28,833 bases of DNA from an uncultured Solobacterium sp. (lineage in GTDB: Bacteria; Bacillota_I; Bacilli_A; Erysipelotrichales; Erysipelotrichaceae). Numbering within the stretch: the stretch's first letter is position 1; each line of letters starts with the position of its first letter. This document shows, piece by piece, positions 22,299-28,833 of the stretch. Made by a program: the position numbers and the translations under genes. The stretch is taken from the NCBI GenBank assembly GCA_900546285.1, contig URCJ01000026.1, forward strand, positions 1 to 28,833, read 5' to 3'. The notes below the pieces were generated by a model. That model saw only the letters and a program-made list of their open reading frames with translations. It was not told the origin of the DNA and ran no database searches.

Positions 22299-22694
22299 AT
22301 GAAAAATAAATTTAGAAACTGGCTATATAAAGTGATGTATGGCCGTAATGGTGTTGATGTTTTAGGTAGGGATTTGTCTTATCTAGTTATCTTTTTGATT
22401 ATCGTTAATTTATTTTTTCGTGGTTATGCACGATTAATTGTTACAATGATTATATGGGTATTGATTGTTTATACCTACTTTAGAATGTTTTCAAAGAATG
22501 TTTATAAAAGAAGAAGCGAGTCTAATAAATATGAAAGTAAGAAGAAATATATTATTACTCGTATAAAACAAGCTAAACAATATCGTTTCTTTGATTGTCC
22601 TAATTGTAAGGCTCATCTAAGGGTACCTAGGGGGTCTGGTAATATAACTATTACATGCAATAAGTGTGGTACTAAGTTTGATAGAAAGGCTTAA
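22299..22694 (+). CDS. membrane protein with C-terminal zinc ribbon
   Basis: 131 residues. One hydrophobic region of about 40 residues (28-68) forms two close membrane helices, preceded by a basic N-terminus (MKNKFRNWLYK). A lysine-rich linker leads to a cytosolic zinc ribbon: CPNC near residue 100 and CNKC near 121, with the RVPRG knuckle between. This type is common in Bacillota next to DnaJ-domain genes. It is followed after three bases by a J-domain membrane protein, so the two products probably act together as a membrane-bound chaperone-recruiting pair. The reaction is unknown; the ribbon most likely binds protein or RNA. Confidence 0.8.
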   Translation: MKNKFRNWLYKVMYGRNGVDVLGRDLSYLVIFLIIVNLFFRGYARLIVTMIIWVLIVYTYFRMFSKNVYKRRSESNKYESKKKYIITRIKQAKQYRFFDCPNCKAHLRVPRGSGNITITCNKCGTKFDRKA

Positions 22695-22697
22695 TAA

Positions 22698-23231
22698 GTG
22701 CAAGATCCATATACAGTTCTTGGTGTTTCAAGAGATGCAAGTGAAGATGAAATAAAGGCTGCTTATCGTAAGTTGGCGAAGAAGTATCATCCAGATTTAA
22801 ATCCAGGTGATGCGGCTGCTGCTGCAAAGATGAAGGAAGTCAATGCGGCATATGATCAGATTAAGAATCCTGATCAGTATCGTCAACAGCAGGCTTATAG
22901 CAATCCTTATAATAATTCTTCTTATCAGAGTTCTTATCAATATTATGATAATGCTGAATTTGAAGAGTTCTTTAGGGAAGCTTTTAGACAGGCTCAGCAA
23001 CAACAGCAGTATTATCAAAATACTAATAGAACCAATAATAATGGTAATAAGCAATATTATTACTATAGGACTTATAGAAGACCTAGGTTCTCTTTGTTTA
23101 GATTAATAATTACTTATATGATTATTATGATTTTACTTAGAGGCTGTGTTGGTTTTCTTACTTTACCGTTTAGTATATTTGGTACCGTTCCTAATGAATC
23201 TAACCAGGTTACTGAGACTAGAAATACATAA
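22698..23231 (+). CDS. membrane-anchored J-domain (DnaJ-like) protein
   Basis: 177 residues. The J domain (residues 3-65) begins DPYTVLGVSRDASEDEIKAA and has the HPD tripeptide at 31-33 needed to stimulate Hsp70 ATPase. A low-complexity Gln/Tyr/Asn-rich middle (70-130, e.g. QQQQQYYQNTN) replaces the zinc-finger and substrate domains of true DnaJ. A basic patch and one membrane helix (about 135-165) near the C-terminus anchor it. The start is GTG 22698, chosen because the conserved J-domain begins two residues later and AAAGG lies ten bases upstream; there is no nearer ATG. Translation is probably coupled to the zinc-ribbon gene three bases upstream. It probably recruits DnaK to the membrane. 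Confidence 0.9.
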   Translation: MQDPYTVLGVSRDASEDEIKAAYRKLAKKYHPDLNPGDAAAAAKMKEVNAAYDQIKNPDQYRQQQAYSNPYNNSSYQSSYQYYDNAEFEEFFREAFRQAQQQQQYYQNTNRTNNNGNKQYYYYRTYRRPRFSLFRLIITYMIIMILLRGCVGFLTLPFSIFGTVPNESNQVTETRNT

Positions 23232-23236
23232 AGTAC

Positions 23237-23266
23237 GGCTATTCATTAAGTTGAATAGCTTTTTTT
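23237..23266 (+). terminator. intrinsic terminator of the zinc-ribbon/J-domain operon
   Basis: GGCTATTCA/TGAATAGCT stem (one G-U pair, loop TTAAGT) followed by seven T residues. Confidence 0.85.
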
Positions 23267-23278
23267 GATTATAGAAAT

Positions 23279-23302
23279 AAAAAAAATACCCAAGCGGGTA
23301 TT
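23279..23302 (-). terminator. intrinsic terminator of the tRNA-Arg gene
   Basis: On the minus strand AATACCC, loop GCTT, GGGTATT is followed by a run of U residues. It lies 12 bases after the encoded CCA end of the tRNA. Confidence 0.8.
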
Positions 23303-23313
23303 AATTTAATAAG

Positions 23314-23389
23314 TGGCGTCCACGGGGCGATTCGAACGCCCGACCGTTCGCTTAGAAGGCGAATGCTCTATCCACTGAGCTACGAGGAC
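23314..23389 (-). tRNA. tRNA-Arg (anticodon UCU)
   Basis: A 76-base cloverleaf on the minus strand with the CCA end encoded. The D-arm contains GCTCAGTGGATAGAGC, the anticodon stem TTCGC/GCGAA encloses the loop CTTCTAA (anticodon TCT, reading AGA/AGG), and the T-arm has the standard TTCGAAT loop. The acceptor stem pairs GTCCTCG with CGTGGAC, leaving one U-U mismatch at position 5-68. Discriminator base G. AGA is the dominant arginine codon in this window, so this is a major tRNA. Confidence 0.95.
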
Positions 23390-23750
23390 ATTTCCTTTAG
23401 CGCATATCTATATTACTATAGGCATAAACAAATTTCAATAGTTTTTTACGGATCTTGCATAAAAGATTACGATTTTTGATGAAGTTGTTTTCTTTGTCTT
23501 TGGATTAACCAAACACAAATAATAAACAAAAGAATATAGATTAGTTAAAAATTAATTGAAGTTATATAAAAATTTTTTTGTGTTTTTAGCCTTTAAAAAA
23601 ATTTTTATAAAAAAATATAAAAAATTTTACAATTATTTTTTTCAACTTGTTAAAACAAGTAGATATTATTCTAATATTCATTTTTAGGGCGTTTTTTGAA
23701 TATTGTTAAAAATAGCAGTTTTTTAGCAAGAATTTGTTAGAAAAAAAGTT
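23390..23750. other. AT-rich non-coding zone upstream of the arc promoter
   Basis: No gene seen. Stretch 23560-23642 is almost pure A/T with repeated A- and T-tracts and may be curved or act as an UP-type element. A 16-bp palindrome ACTTGTTAAAACAAGT lies at 23645-23660. AATATTCA (23673-23680) and TGAATATT (23697-23704) form an inverted repeat whose halves resemble ARG-box half sites (TGAAT/ATTCA). These could bind ArgR/AhrC-type regulators, but the 16-base spacing is not canonical. Confidence 0.4.
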
Positions 23751-23753
23751 GAG

Positions 23754-23767
23754 TGTAAACGCTTGCA
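23754..23767 (+). promoter_or_regulatory. cre site of the arc operon
   Basis: TGTAAACGCTTGCA matches the CcpA binding consensus TGWNANCGNTNNCA throughout. It overlaps the -35 box, so CcpA binding should block transcription when preferred sugars are present. CcpA control of arc operons is well established in Bacillota. Confidence 0.75.
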
Positions 23768-23790
23768 AAAATTTAGGGGAATGGTATTAT
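23763..23790 (+). promoter_or_regulatory. promoter of the arc operon (TTGCAA-16-TATTAT, extended -10)
   Basis: TTGCAA at 23763-23768 inside the cre site, a 16-base spacer and TATTAT at 23785-23790 preceded by TGG. The expected start is near 23797, about 240 bases before arcA. Confidence 0.65.
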
Positions 23791-23840
23791 ATAGACATAT
23801 GAGGAACAGGCGTATTTATTTACACGAAATAGCTAAAAAC

Positions 23841-23911
23841 AGCACACGATATTTAGGGAAGTAATTCTATAACTTTTAAAGGATTTCCTATAAATCGATG
23901 TGCTTTTTTTA
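23841..23911 (+). terminator. intrinsic terminator inside the arc leader (attenuator candidate)
   Basis: Two 20-base arms (23841-23860 and 23885-23904) pair almost throughout: AGCACA/TGTGCT, CGAT/ATCG and GGAA/TTCC with small bulges. The loop is 24 bases and seven U residues follow. Upstream, TATGAGGAA (23798-23806) can instead pair with TTCCTATA (23885-23892), breaking the terminator stem. This is the layout of a transcription attenuator. Confidence 0.7.
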
Positions 23912-23930
23912 TAAAAAAGGAAATAACAAG

Positions 23931-23966
23931 ATGTATTGGTCGCGAACATTATATTTTGTAGCATAG
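23931..23966 (+). CDS. possible 11-residue leader peptide upstream of arcA
   Basis: An AAAAAAGGAAA ribosome binding site lies nine bases before an ATG that opens the frame MYWSRTLYFVA, ending in TAG at the base of a GC-rich hairpin. It contains a single arginine codon, CGA, which is otherwise rare in this window. Position and content suit a translated leader controlling arcA, but short frames with ribosome-binding-like sequences arise by chance. Confidence 0.35.
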   Translation: MYWSRTLYFVA

Positions 23967-23979
23967 GGCGCTAGCGCTT
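23966..23979 (+). promoter_or_regulatory. GC-rich hairpin in the arc leader
   Basis: GGGCG, loop CTAG, CGCTT (two G-U pairs) includes the palindrome GCGCTAGCGC (23968-23977) in otherwise very AT-rich DNA. It begins at the last base of the small upstream ORF and lies about 55 bases before the arcA ATG. RNA structure or a protein operator are both possible. Confidence 0.4.
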
Positions 23980-24034
23980 AACACCCGACGCAGTGATTTT
24001 CAAAAAAAGAATAGTGAGAGGTAAAAAATTAAAA

Positions 24035-25261
24035 ATGAAAGGTATTCATGTAACTAGTGAAATTAAACCACTAAAAAAAGTATTATTACACAGACCTGGT
24101 AAAGAATTATTAAATCTTACACCAGATACACTTAGCGAATTATTATTCGACGATATTCCATTCTTAAAGGTTGCTCAAGAAGAACACGATGCATTTGCTA
24201 AAATTTTAAGGGACAATGGCGTTGAAGTAGTTTACCTAGAAGATTTAGTTGCTGAAGTATTTGATGCAGATCCAGCTGTTAGGGAAAAGTTCTTACACCA
24301 ATTCATTAGCGAAGCTAACATCAAGACTGAACATTGGCACAATATGTTATTCGATTTCTATAACAAGATTGAAGACAATAAGGAATTAGTATTAAAGACT
24401 ATGGAAGGTGTTAACCTTGCTGAAATCGATTATGATGTTAATAACTCTTTAGTTGACTTAGTTGATGGCGGTAACAAGATGCTTATTAAACCAATGCCTA
24501 ACCTATACTTCACTCGTGACCCATTTGGTTCAGTTGGTGATGGTGTGTCTCTAAACAAGATGTATTCTGAAACAAGAAATAGAGAAACAATCTATGCTGA
24601 ATATGTATTCGATTACCATCCAGATTTCAAGGGCCTTGTAAGCAAGTGGTATGATAGGTATGATCCATTCCACATCGAAGGTGGCGATATCCTTAACTTA
24701 AATGAAACTACATTAGCTATCGGTATTTCTCAACGTACAGAACCAGATGCAATCGATCTATTTGCTCATAAGGTATTTGCTAATCCTGATTGCAAGATTG
24801 AAACTATCTTAGCATTCAATATCCCAGTATCAAGAGCATTCATGCACTTAGATACAGTATTTACACAAATCGATGTTGATAAGTTCACTATCCACCCAGG
24901 AATCTTAGGACCTCTAGAAGTATTTAAGATTACTAAGGGTGAAGCTGAAGGTACTATCAAGGTTGAAAAGATGACTACTGAACTAGAAACAGTTCTAGCA
25001 GAAGCATTAGGTGTTGAAAAGGTTACTCTAATCCAATGTGGTGGTGGCGATCCAATCGCAGCTGATAGAGAACAATGGAATGATGGTTCTAACACATTAT
25101 GTATCGCTCCAGGTGTTATCGTATGTTATGAAAGAAACGACGTAACCAACGAAGTATTACGTAACTATGGCTTAAAGGTATTAACTATGCCAAGTGCTGA
25201 ATTATCAAGAGGACGTGGAGGCCCTAGATGTATGTCAATGCCTCTAATCCGTGAGGACTAA
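24035..25261 (+). CDS. arcA: arginine deiminase
   Basis: Hydrolyses arginine to citrulline and ammonia, first step of the arginine deiminase pathway that yields ATP and raises pH. 408 residues from ATG 24035. Active-site elements: the N-terminal EIKPLKKVLLHRPG, FTRDPFGSVGDGV near 165, HIEGGDIL near 215, HLDTVFTQID near 270 and the nucleophile C399 in GGPRCMSMP. An in-frame GTG at 23993 would add 14 residues not expected of the family and lacks a ribosome binding site. The ribosome binding site used is unusual: GAGAGG (24016-24021) is 13 bases from the ATG, too far for efficient initiation unless folding shortens the distance. First gene of arcA-arcB-arcC-transporter, behind a long structured leader. 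Confidence 0.97.
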   Translation: MKGIHVTSEIKPLKKVLLHRPGKELLNLTPDTLSELLFDDIPFLKVAQEEHDAFAKILRDNGVEVVYLEDLVAEVFDADPAVREKFLHQFISEANIKTEHWHNMLFDFYNKIEDNKELVLKTMEGVNLAEIDYDVNNSLVDLVDGGNKMLIKPMPNLYFTRDPFGSVGDGVSLNKMYSETRNRETIYAEYVFDYHPDFKGLVSKWYDRYDPFHIEGGDILNLNETTLAIGISQRTEPDAIDLFAHKVFANPDCKIETILAFNIPVSRAFMHLDTVFTQIDVDKFTIHPGILGPLEVFKITKGEAEGTIKVEKMTTELETVLAEALGVEKVTLIQCGGGDPIAADREQWNDGSNTLCIAPGVIVCYERNDVTNEVLRNYGLKVLTMPSAELSRGRGGPRCMSMPLIRED

Positions 25262-25302
25262 TTAAAAAAATAAAAACATTATTATTTAAAGGAGATTAAA
25301 TT

Positions 25303-26295
25303 ATGCCAGTAAACTTAAGCGGACGCAATTTCTTAAAATTGCTAGATTTCACTACAGAAGAAATCGAATATCTAATTAAATTATCAAAAGAATTCAAAAA
25401 CTTAAAATTAACTAATACACCTCATAAGTATCTTGCAGGTAAGAACATTGTATTATTGTTCGAAAAGACTTCAACAAGAACTAGATGTTCATTCGAAGTT
25501 GCAGGACGTGACTTAGGTATGGGTGTAACTTACCTAGATCCAGGTTCTTCTCAAATGGGTAAGAAAGAATCTATCGAAGATACTGCTAGAGTATTAGGTA
25601 GAATGTACGATGGTATCGAATACCGTGGTTTTGCTCAAAGCATCGTAGAAGAATTAGCTGAAAACGCTGGTGTACCAGTTTGGAACGGTTTAACAACTGA
25701 ATTCCACCCAACTCAAATGTTAGCTGATATGTTAACAATCGAAGAAAACTTCGGTAGATTAAAGGGCTTAAACTTTGTATTTATGGGTGATGCTGGTAAC
25801 AACGTTGGTAACTCATTAATGGTTGTTTGTGCTAAGTTAGGTGTAAACTTCACTGCTTGTGGTCCAGCTAAACAAATGCCAAACCCTGAACTTGTTGAAG
25901 AATGCAAGAAGCTTGCTGCTGAACATGGTTCTACAGTTACATTAACTGAGGATGTTGAAGCTGCAACTAAGGGTGCTCATGTAATCTATACTGATATTTG
26001 GGTATCAATGGGTGAACCTGATTCAGTTTGGGAAGAAAGAATTAAGTTATTATCTCCTTATCAAGTTAATGCTAAGGTTATGGCTAATGCAGATCCAGAA
26101 GCTATCTTCATGCACTGCTTACCTTCATTCCATGACTTAAAGACTACAATCGGTAAGGATATCTATGACAAGTTCGGCTTGACAGAGATGGAAGTTTCAG
26201 ATGAAGTATTTGAATCTAAACAATCTAAGGTCTTCGACGAAGCTGAAAACAGAATGCATACAATCAAGGCTGTTATGTATGCAACTCTTAAATAA
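25303..26295 (+). CDS. arcB: ornithine carbamoyltransferase, catabolic
   Basis: Phosphorolysis of citrulline to ornithine and carbamoyl phosphate, second step of the pathway. The 330-residue length and motifs are typical: the carbamoyl-phosphate loop KTSTRTRCSFE near residue 54, LGMGVTYLDPGSSQMGKKES near 75, FHPTQMLAD near 134 and the HCLPSFHD segment near 272 with the catalytic cysteine. A good AAAGGAGA ribosome binding site precedes the ATG, 41 bases after arcA. The catabolic rather than biosynthetic (argF) role is inferred from the operon. arcC starts two bases after its stop codon. Confidence 0.96.
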   Translation: MPVNLSGRNFLKLLDFTTEEIEYLIKLSKEFKNLKLTNTPHKYLAGKNIVLLFEKTSTRTRCSFEVAGRDLGMGVTYLDPGSSQMGKKESIEDTARVLGRMYDGIEYRGFAQSIVEELAENAGVPVWNGLTTEFHPTQMLADMLTIEENFGRLKGLNFVFMGDAGNNVGNSLMVVCAKLGVNFTACGPAKQMPNPELVEECKKLAAEHGSTVTLTEDVEAATKGAHVIYTDIWVSMGEPDSVWEERIKLLSPYQVNAKVMANADPEAIFMHCLPSFHDLKTTIGKDIYDKFGLTEMEVSDEVFESKQSKVFDEAENRMHTIKAVMYATLK

Positions 26296-26297
26296 TA

Positions 26298-27236
26298 ATG
26301 GCTAAAAAAAGATTAGTAATCGCTCTTGGGGGTAATGCTTTAGGCAATACCCCTGAAGAGCAATTAGCTCTAGTTAAAAACACTGCTACTACAATCGTAG
26401 ACTTAGTCGAAGAAGGATACGATGTTATCGTAGGTCATGGTAATGGTCCACAAGTTGGTATGATTAACTTAGCTATGGAATATTCTGCTAACAACGGCGG
26501 TAAGACTCCAGCTATGCCATTCCCAGAATGTGGTGCTATGACTCAAGGCTACATTGGTTATCATTTACAACAAGCAATTGGACGTGAATTAAATAAGCGT
26601 CATTTAAACAGAGAATGTGTAACAGTGGTTACACAGGTTGTCGTTGATAAGAACGATAAGGCATTCGAAAATCCTACTAAGCCAATTGGTGCTTTCTATT
26701 CTGAAGAAGATGCAAAAGCTATCATGGCTGAAAAAGGTTACATCTTTAAAGAAGATGCTGGTAGAGGATGGCGTAGAGTTGTACCTTCTCCAAAACCAGT
26801 TAGAATTGTTGAATTAGATGTAGTTGAAAAGCTAACAGAAGCAGGATTTGTAACTGTTACTGTTGGTGGTGGTGGTATCCCTGTTGTTGAATCTGATGAT
26901 GGATACGAAGGTGTTGCATCAGTTATCGATAAGGATAGAGCATCATCAAAACTTGCTTTAGATTTACATGCAGATATGCTTGTAATCTTAACAGCTGTTG
27001 ATCGCGTTTGCATCAACTTTAATAAACCTGACCAAAAAGCTTTAGCTGAAATGACTGTAGCTGAGGCTAAACAATATATTTCTGAAGGACACTTCGCCCC
27101 AGGTAGTATGCTACCAAAAGTAGAAGCTTGTCTAGAATATGTTGAAAATACAGAAAACGGTCAAGCATTAATCACTTCTCTTGAAAAAGCGAAGGCTGCA
27201 TTAAAGGGCGAGACTGGTACTGTAATTCATAAATAA
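26298..27236 (+). CDS. arcC: carbamate kinase
   Basis: Transfers the phosphate of carbamoyl phosphate to ADP, giving ATP, ammonia and CO2: the energy-yielding step of the pathway. 312 residues of the amino-acid-kinase fold: VIALGGNALGNTPEEQL at the N-terminus, GHGNGPQVG near 50, GYIGYHLQQAI near 92, GRGWRRVVPSPKPV near 155, VTVGGGGIPVV near 190 and the APGSMLPKVEA segment near 272. The ATG lies two bases after the arcB stop codon and there is no Shine-Dalgarno sequence, so translation should depend on ribosomes finishing arcB. Confidence 0.97.
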   Translation: MAKKRLVIALGGNALGNTPEEQLALVKNTATTIVDLVEEGYDVIVGHGNGPQVGMINLAMEYSANNGGKTPAMPFPECGAMTQGYIGYHLQQAIGRELNKRHLNRECVTVVTQVVVDKNDKAFENPTKPIGAFYSEEDAKAIMAEKGYIFKEDAGRGWRRVVPSPKPVRIVELDVVEKLTEAGFVTVTVGGGGIPVVESDDGYEGVASVIDKDRASSKLALDLHADMLVILTAVDRVCINFNKPDQKALAEMTVAEAKQYISEGHFAPGSMLPKVEACLEYVENTENGQALITSLEKAKAALKGETGTVIHK

Positions 27237-27262
27237 TCTTTTAGATATAAGGAGGGGAAAAT

Positions 27263-28678
27263 ATGTCTGAAAAGAAAAAGAAGAAGGGTGGTATTACATC
27301 ATTTAGTATCCTTCTACTAATCATCATTGCATTAGCAATTATTTCTCACTTCGTTCCTGGAGTTGAGAACCCTGCTACATTAGCAGACGTTGTTATGGCA
27401 CCATTTAATGGTTTCCAAGATGCAATTGAAGTATGTGTCTTCGTTCTAGTGTTAGGTGGCTTCTTAAACGTAGTTACAAAGACTGGCGCATTAGACACAG
27501 GTATCCGTGTACTTGTTAAGAAACTTAAGGGTAAAGAAATCAGAATTATTCCAATTTTGATGGCTGTATTCGCAATCTGTGGTTCTACATACGGTATGTG
27601 TGAAGAAACTGTAGGTTTCTACGCTCTAATTTGTGCAACAATGGTTGCTGCTGGTTTCGATACAATCGTTGGTGCTGCAACTATCTTATTAGGTGCTGGT
27701 ATCGGTTGTCTAGGTTCAACTGTTAACCCATTTGCTACAGGTATCGCTTCTGATGCTATCGTAGCTACTGGCGTTGAAGTAAACCAAGGTAATGTAATGT
27801 TACTAGGTATTATCTTATTAGTTGTTTCTTATGCAATTGCTGTAACTTATGTTATGAAGTATGCTAAGAAAGTTCAAAACGAAAAGGGTTCTATCTTATC
27901 TGCTGGTGAAACTGAAGCTATGATGGAACATTATGCTCAAGGTGATACTTCTGAAGATGAAAAGCTAACTGGTAAACAAAAAGCTGTTCTAATTATCTTC
28001 GCATTAACATTCGTAGTAATGATTCTATCAGTTATCCCTTGGGATGGTTTATTCGGTGAAGAATGGCATGAAGCTGTATTCGGTTGGTCTGCATTCTTAA
28101 CTGGTGACCCTCTAGGCTTCTGGTGGTTTGGTCACTTAGCAATGTGGTTCTTCATGAGTGCTATCGTTATCGGTTTAATTGGTGGTCTTGGTGAAAAGGG
28201 TATCGTTGACGCTTTCATCGCTGGTTCTGCTGATATCATTTCTGTAGTATTAATTATCGCAGTTGCTCGTGGTGCTTCTGTAATCCTATTCTCTACTGGT
28301 TTAGGTGAAGTTATCCTACAATCTTCTGCTAATTTCTTAAGAGGTGTTCCAGCATTCGTTTATGCTCCACTATCTTACTTACTATACTTATTATTATCAT
28401 TCTTGATTCCATCAACTTCTGGTTTAGCAAGTGCTTCTATGGGTATCATGGGTCCTCTAACTGCTCAAATCGGTTTCAACCCAGCTGTAATGGTAATGAT
28501 CTTCTCTGCTGCTTCAGGTGTTATTAACCTATTCACTCCAACTTCTGGTGTTGTTATGGGTGGTCTATCAATCGCTAAGGTTGAATATAGCACTTGGTTA
28601 AAGTGGGTACGTAACTGTATCTTAATGATTATGTTATCTTCAGCTGTAATCCTAACAGTTGCAATGTTAGTAATGTAA
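27263..28678 (+). CDS. YfcC-family transporter, probable arginine/ornithine exchanger
   Basis: A 471-residue integral membrane protein with about 12 helices and a basic N-terminus (MSEKKKKKGG). It belongs to the YfcC group of the C4-dicarboxylate anaerobic carrier-like (DcuC-related) superfamily, not to the APC-type ArcD. Family segments: the N-terminal membrane helix LLLIIIALAIISHFVPG, GGFLNVVTKTGALDTGI near residue 67, CGSTYGMCEETVGFY near 110, GCLGSTVNPFATGIASDA near 150, and the repeated C-terminal SFLIPSTSGLASASMGIM and FTPTSGVVMGGL. In streptococci and enterococci the arc-operon transporter is of this family, so arginine/ornithine exchange is the likely role here (inference from position). 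A strong AAGGAGGGG precedes the ATG; a terminator follows. Confidence 0.9.
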   Translation: MSEKKKKKGGITSFSILLLIIIALAIISHFVPGVENPATLADVVMAPFNGFQDAIEVCVFVLVLGGFLNVVTKTGALDTGIRVLVKKLKGKEIRIIPILMAVFAICGSTYGMCEETVGFYALICATMVAAGFDTIVGAATILLGAGIGCLGSTVNPFATGIASDAIVATGVEVNQGNVMLLGIILLVVSYAIAVTYVMKYAKKVQNEKGSILSAGETEAMMEHYAQGDTSEDEKLTGKQKAVLIIFALTFVVMILSVIPWDGLFGEEWHEAVFGWSAFLTGDPLGFWWFGHLAMWFFMSAIVIGLIGGLGEKGIVDAFIAGSADIISVVLIIAVARGASVILFSTGLGEVILQSSANFLRGVPAFVYAPLSYLLYLLLSFLIPSTSGLASASMGIMGPLTAQIGFNPAVMVMIFSAASGVINLFTPTSGVVMGGLSIAKVEYSTWLKWVRNCILMIMLSSAVILTVAMLVM

Positions 28679-28723
28679 TCATTCATTAAAAATTGAAATT
28701 TCCTAATTATTAAAAAAATTGTA

Positions 28724-28752
28724 AAGGGTCTTCATAATCGAAGGCCTTTTCT
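28724..28752 (+). terminator. intrinsic terminator of the arc operon
   Basis: A 10-bp stem AAGGGTCTTC/GAAGGCCTTT (two G-U pairs, loop ATAATC) followed by TC. The remaining 80 bases to the window end are AT-rich with nothing recognisable. Confidence 0.75.
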
Positions 28753-28833
28753 TATGGAATGATAAAAAAGTGCCAAAAGATACAAATATCCTTAACTTTG
28801 AATTAAATGTATAACTAAAAAATTGATAACTAT

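Noticed and set aside
23959..23964. Second arc promoter (TTGGTC-17-TAGCAT) downstream of the leader terminator
   Set aside because: Both boxes are poor matches, while the upstream promoter has an extended -10 and an overlapping cre site; it cannot be fully excluded.
23797..24034. Known riboswitch or T-box for arginine in the arc leader
   Set aside because: No T-box motif, guanidine, lysine, glycine or other known aptamer core could be recognised; reported only as an uncharacterised attenuator.
1..28833. CRISPR array
   Set aside because: No regularly spaced direct repeats of 25-40 bases were seen anywhere.

Overview
The window is AT-rich, with few-base gene gaps, short U-tailed intrinsic terminators, type III glutamine synthetase, an arginine deiminase operon and a cre site. 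This fits an anaerobic low-GC Bacillota; the gene set and style resemble gut Erysipelotrichia (Erysipelotrichaceae/Coprobacillaceae). That placement is an inference from content, not from an alignment.

Region 1 (1-8990) is mostly housekeeping. It holds a cysteine-rich ferredoxin-like protein, then a leftward queuosine operon (tgt-queA-queH). Divergent from that is a rightward run of small genes (membrane protein, pyrophosphatase-like protein, aldose-epimerase-like LacX family, a 23-codon ORF and a four-helix membrane protein). A leftward rluA-type/deoC pair and the NAD(P)HX repair gene nnr follow. Many genes here have no Shine-Dalgarno sequence and carry a -10 box six or seven bases before the start codon, so they look leaderless.

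Region 2 (8990-10665) is an accessory island. A leftward gene that may encode a PBECR4-like nuclease toxin is preceded by its own promoter, about 225 bases of hairpin-rich non-coding RNA and an intrinsic terminator just before the start codon. Next to it is a separate large stem-loop (10418-10513) with no assigned role.

Region 3 (10666-19995) concerns nitrogen, PLP and sugars: glnN-ilvE; convergent pyridoxal/pyridoxamine kinase; a leftward 6-phospho-beta-glucosidase; and, across a shared regulatory region with a cre/LacI-type operator, ridA - PTS EIIBC - PLP aminotransferase - YheO-type regulator. The mix of B6 kinase, phosphoglucosidase, PTS, PLP enzyme and imine deaminase suggests use of a nitrogenous beta-glucoside, possibly pyridoxine glucoside.

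Region 4 (20000-23400) has a two-domain lipoprotein, gap, a membrane zinc-ribbon protein coupled to a membrane J-domain protein, and tRNA-Arg(UCU) on the minus strand.

Region 5 (23400-28833) is the arginine deiminase operon arcA-arcB-arcC-YfcC-type transporter. Its 360-bp AT-rich upstream zone contains palindromes. The promoter overlaps a perfect cre site, and the roughly 240-base leader contains a strong terminator, an 11-codon upstream ORF with one CGA arginine codon, and an isolated GC-rich hairpin. This looks like catabolite repression combined with a leader-based attenuation switch.
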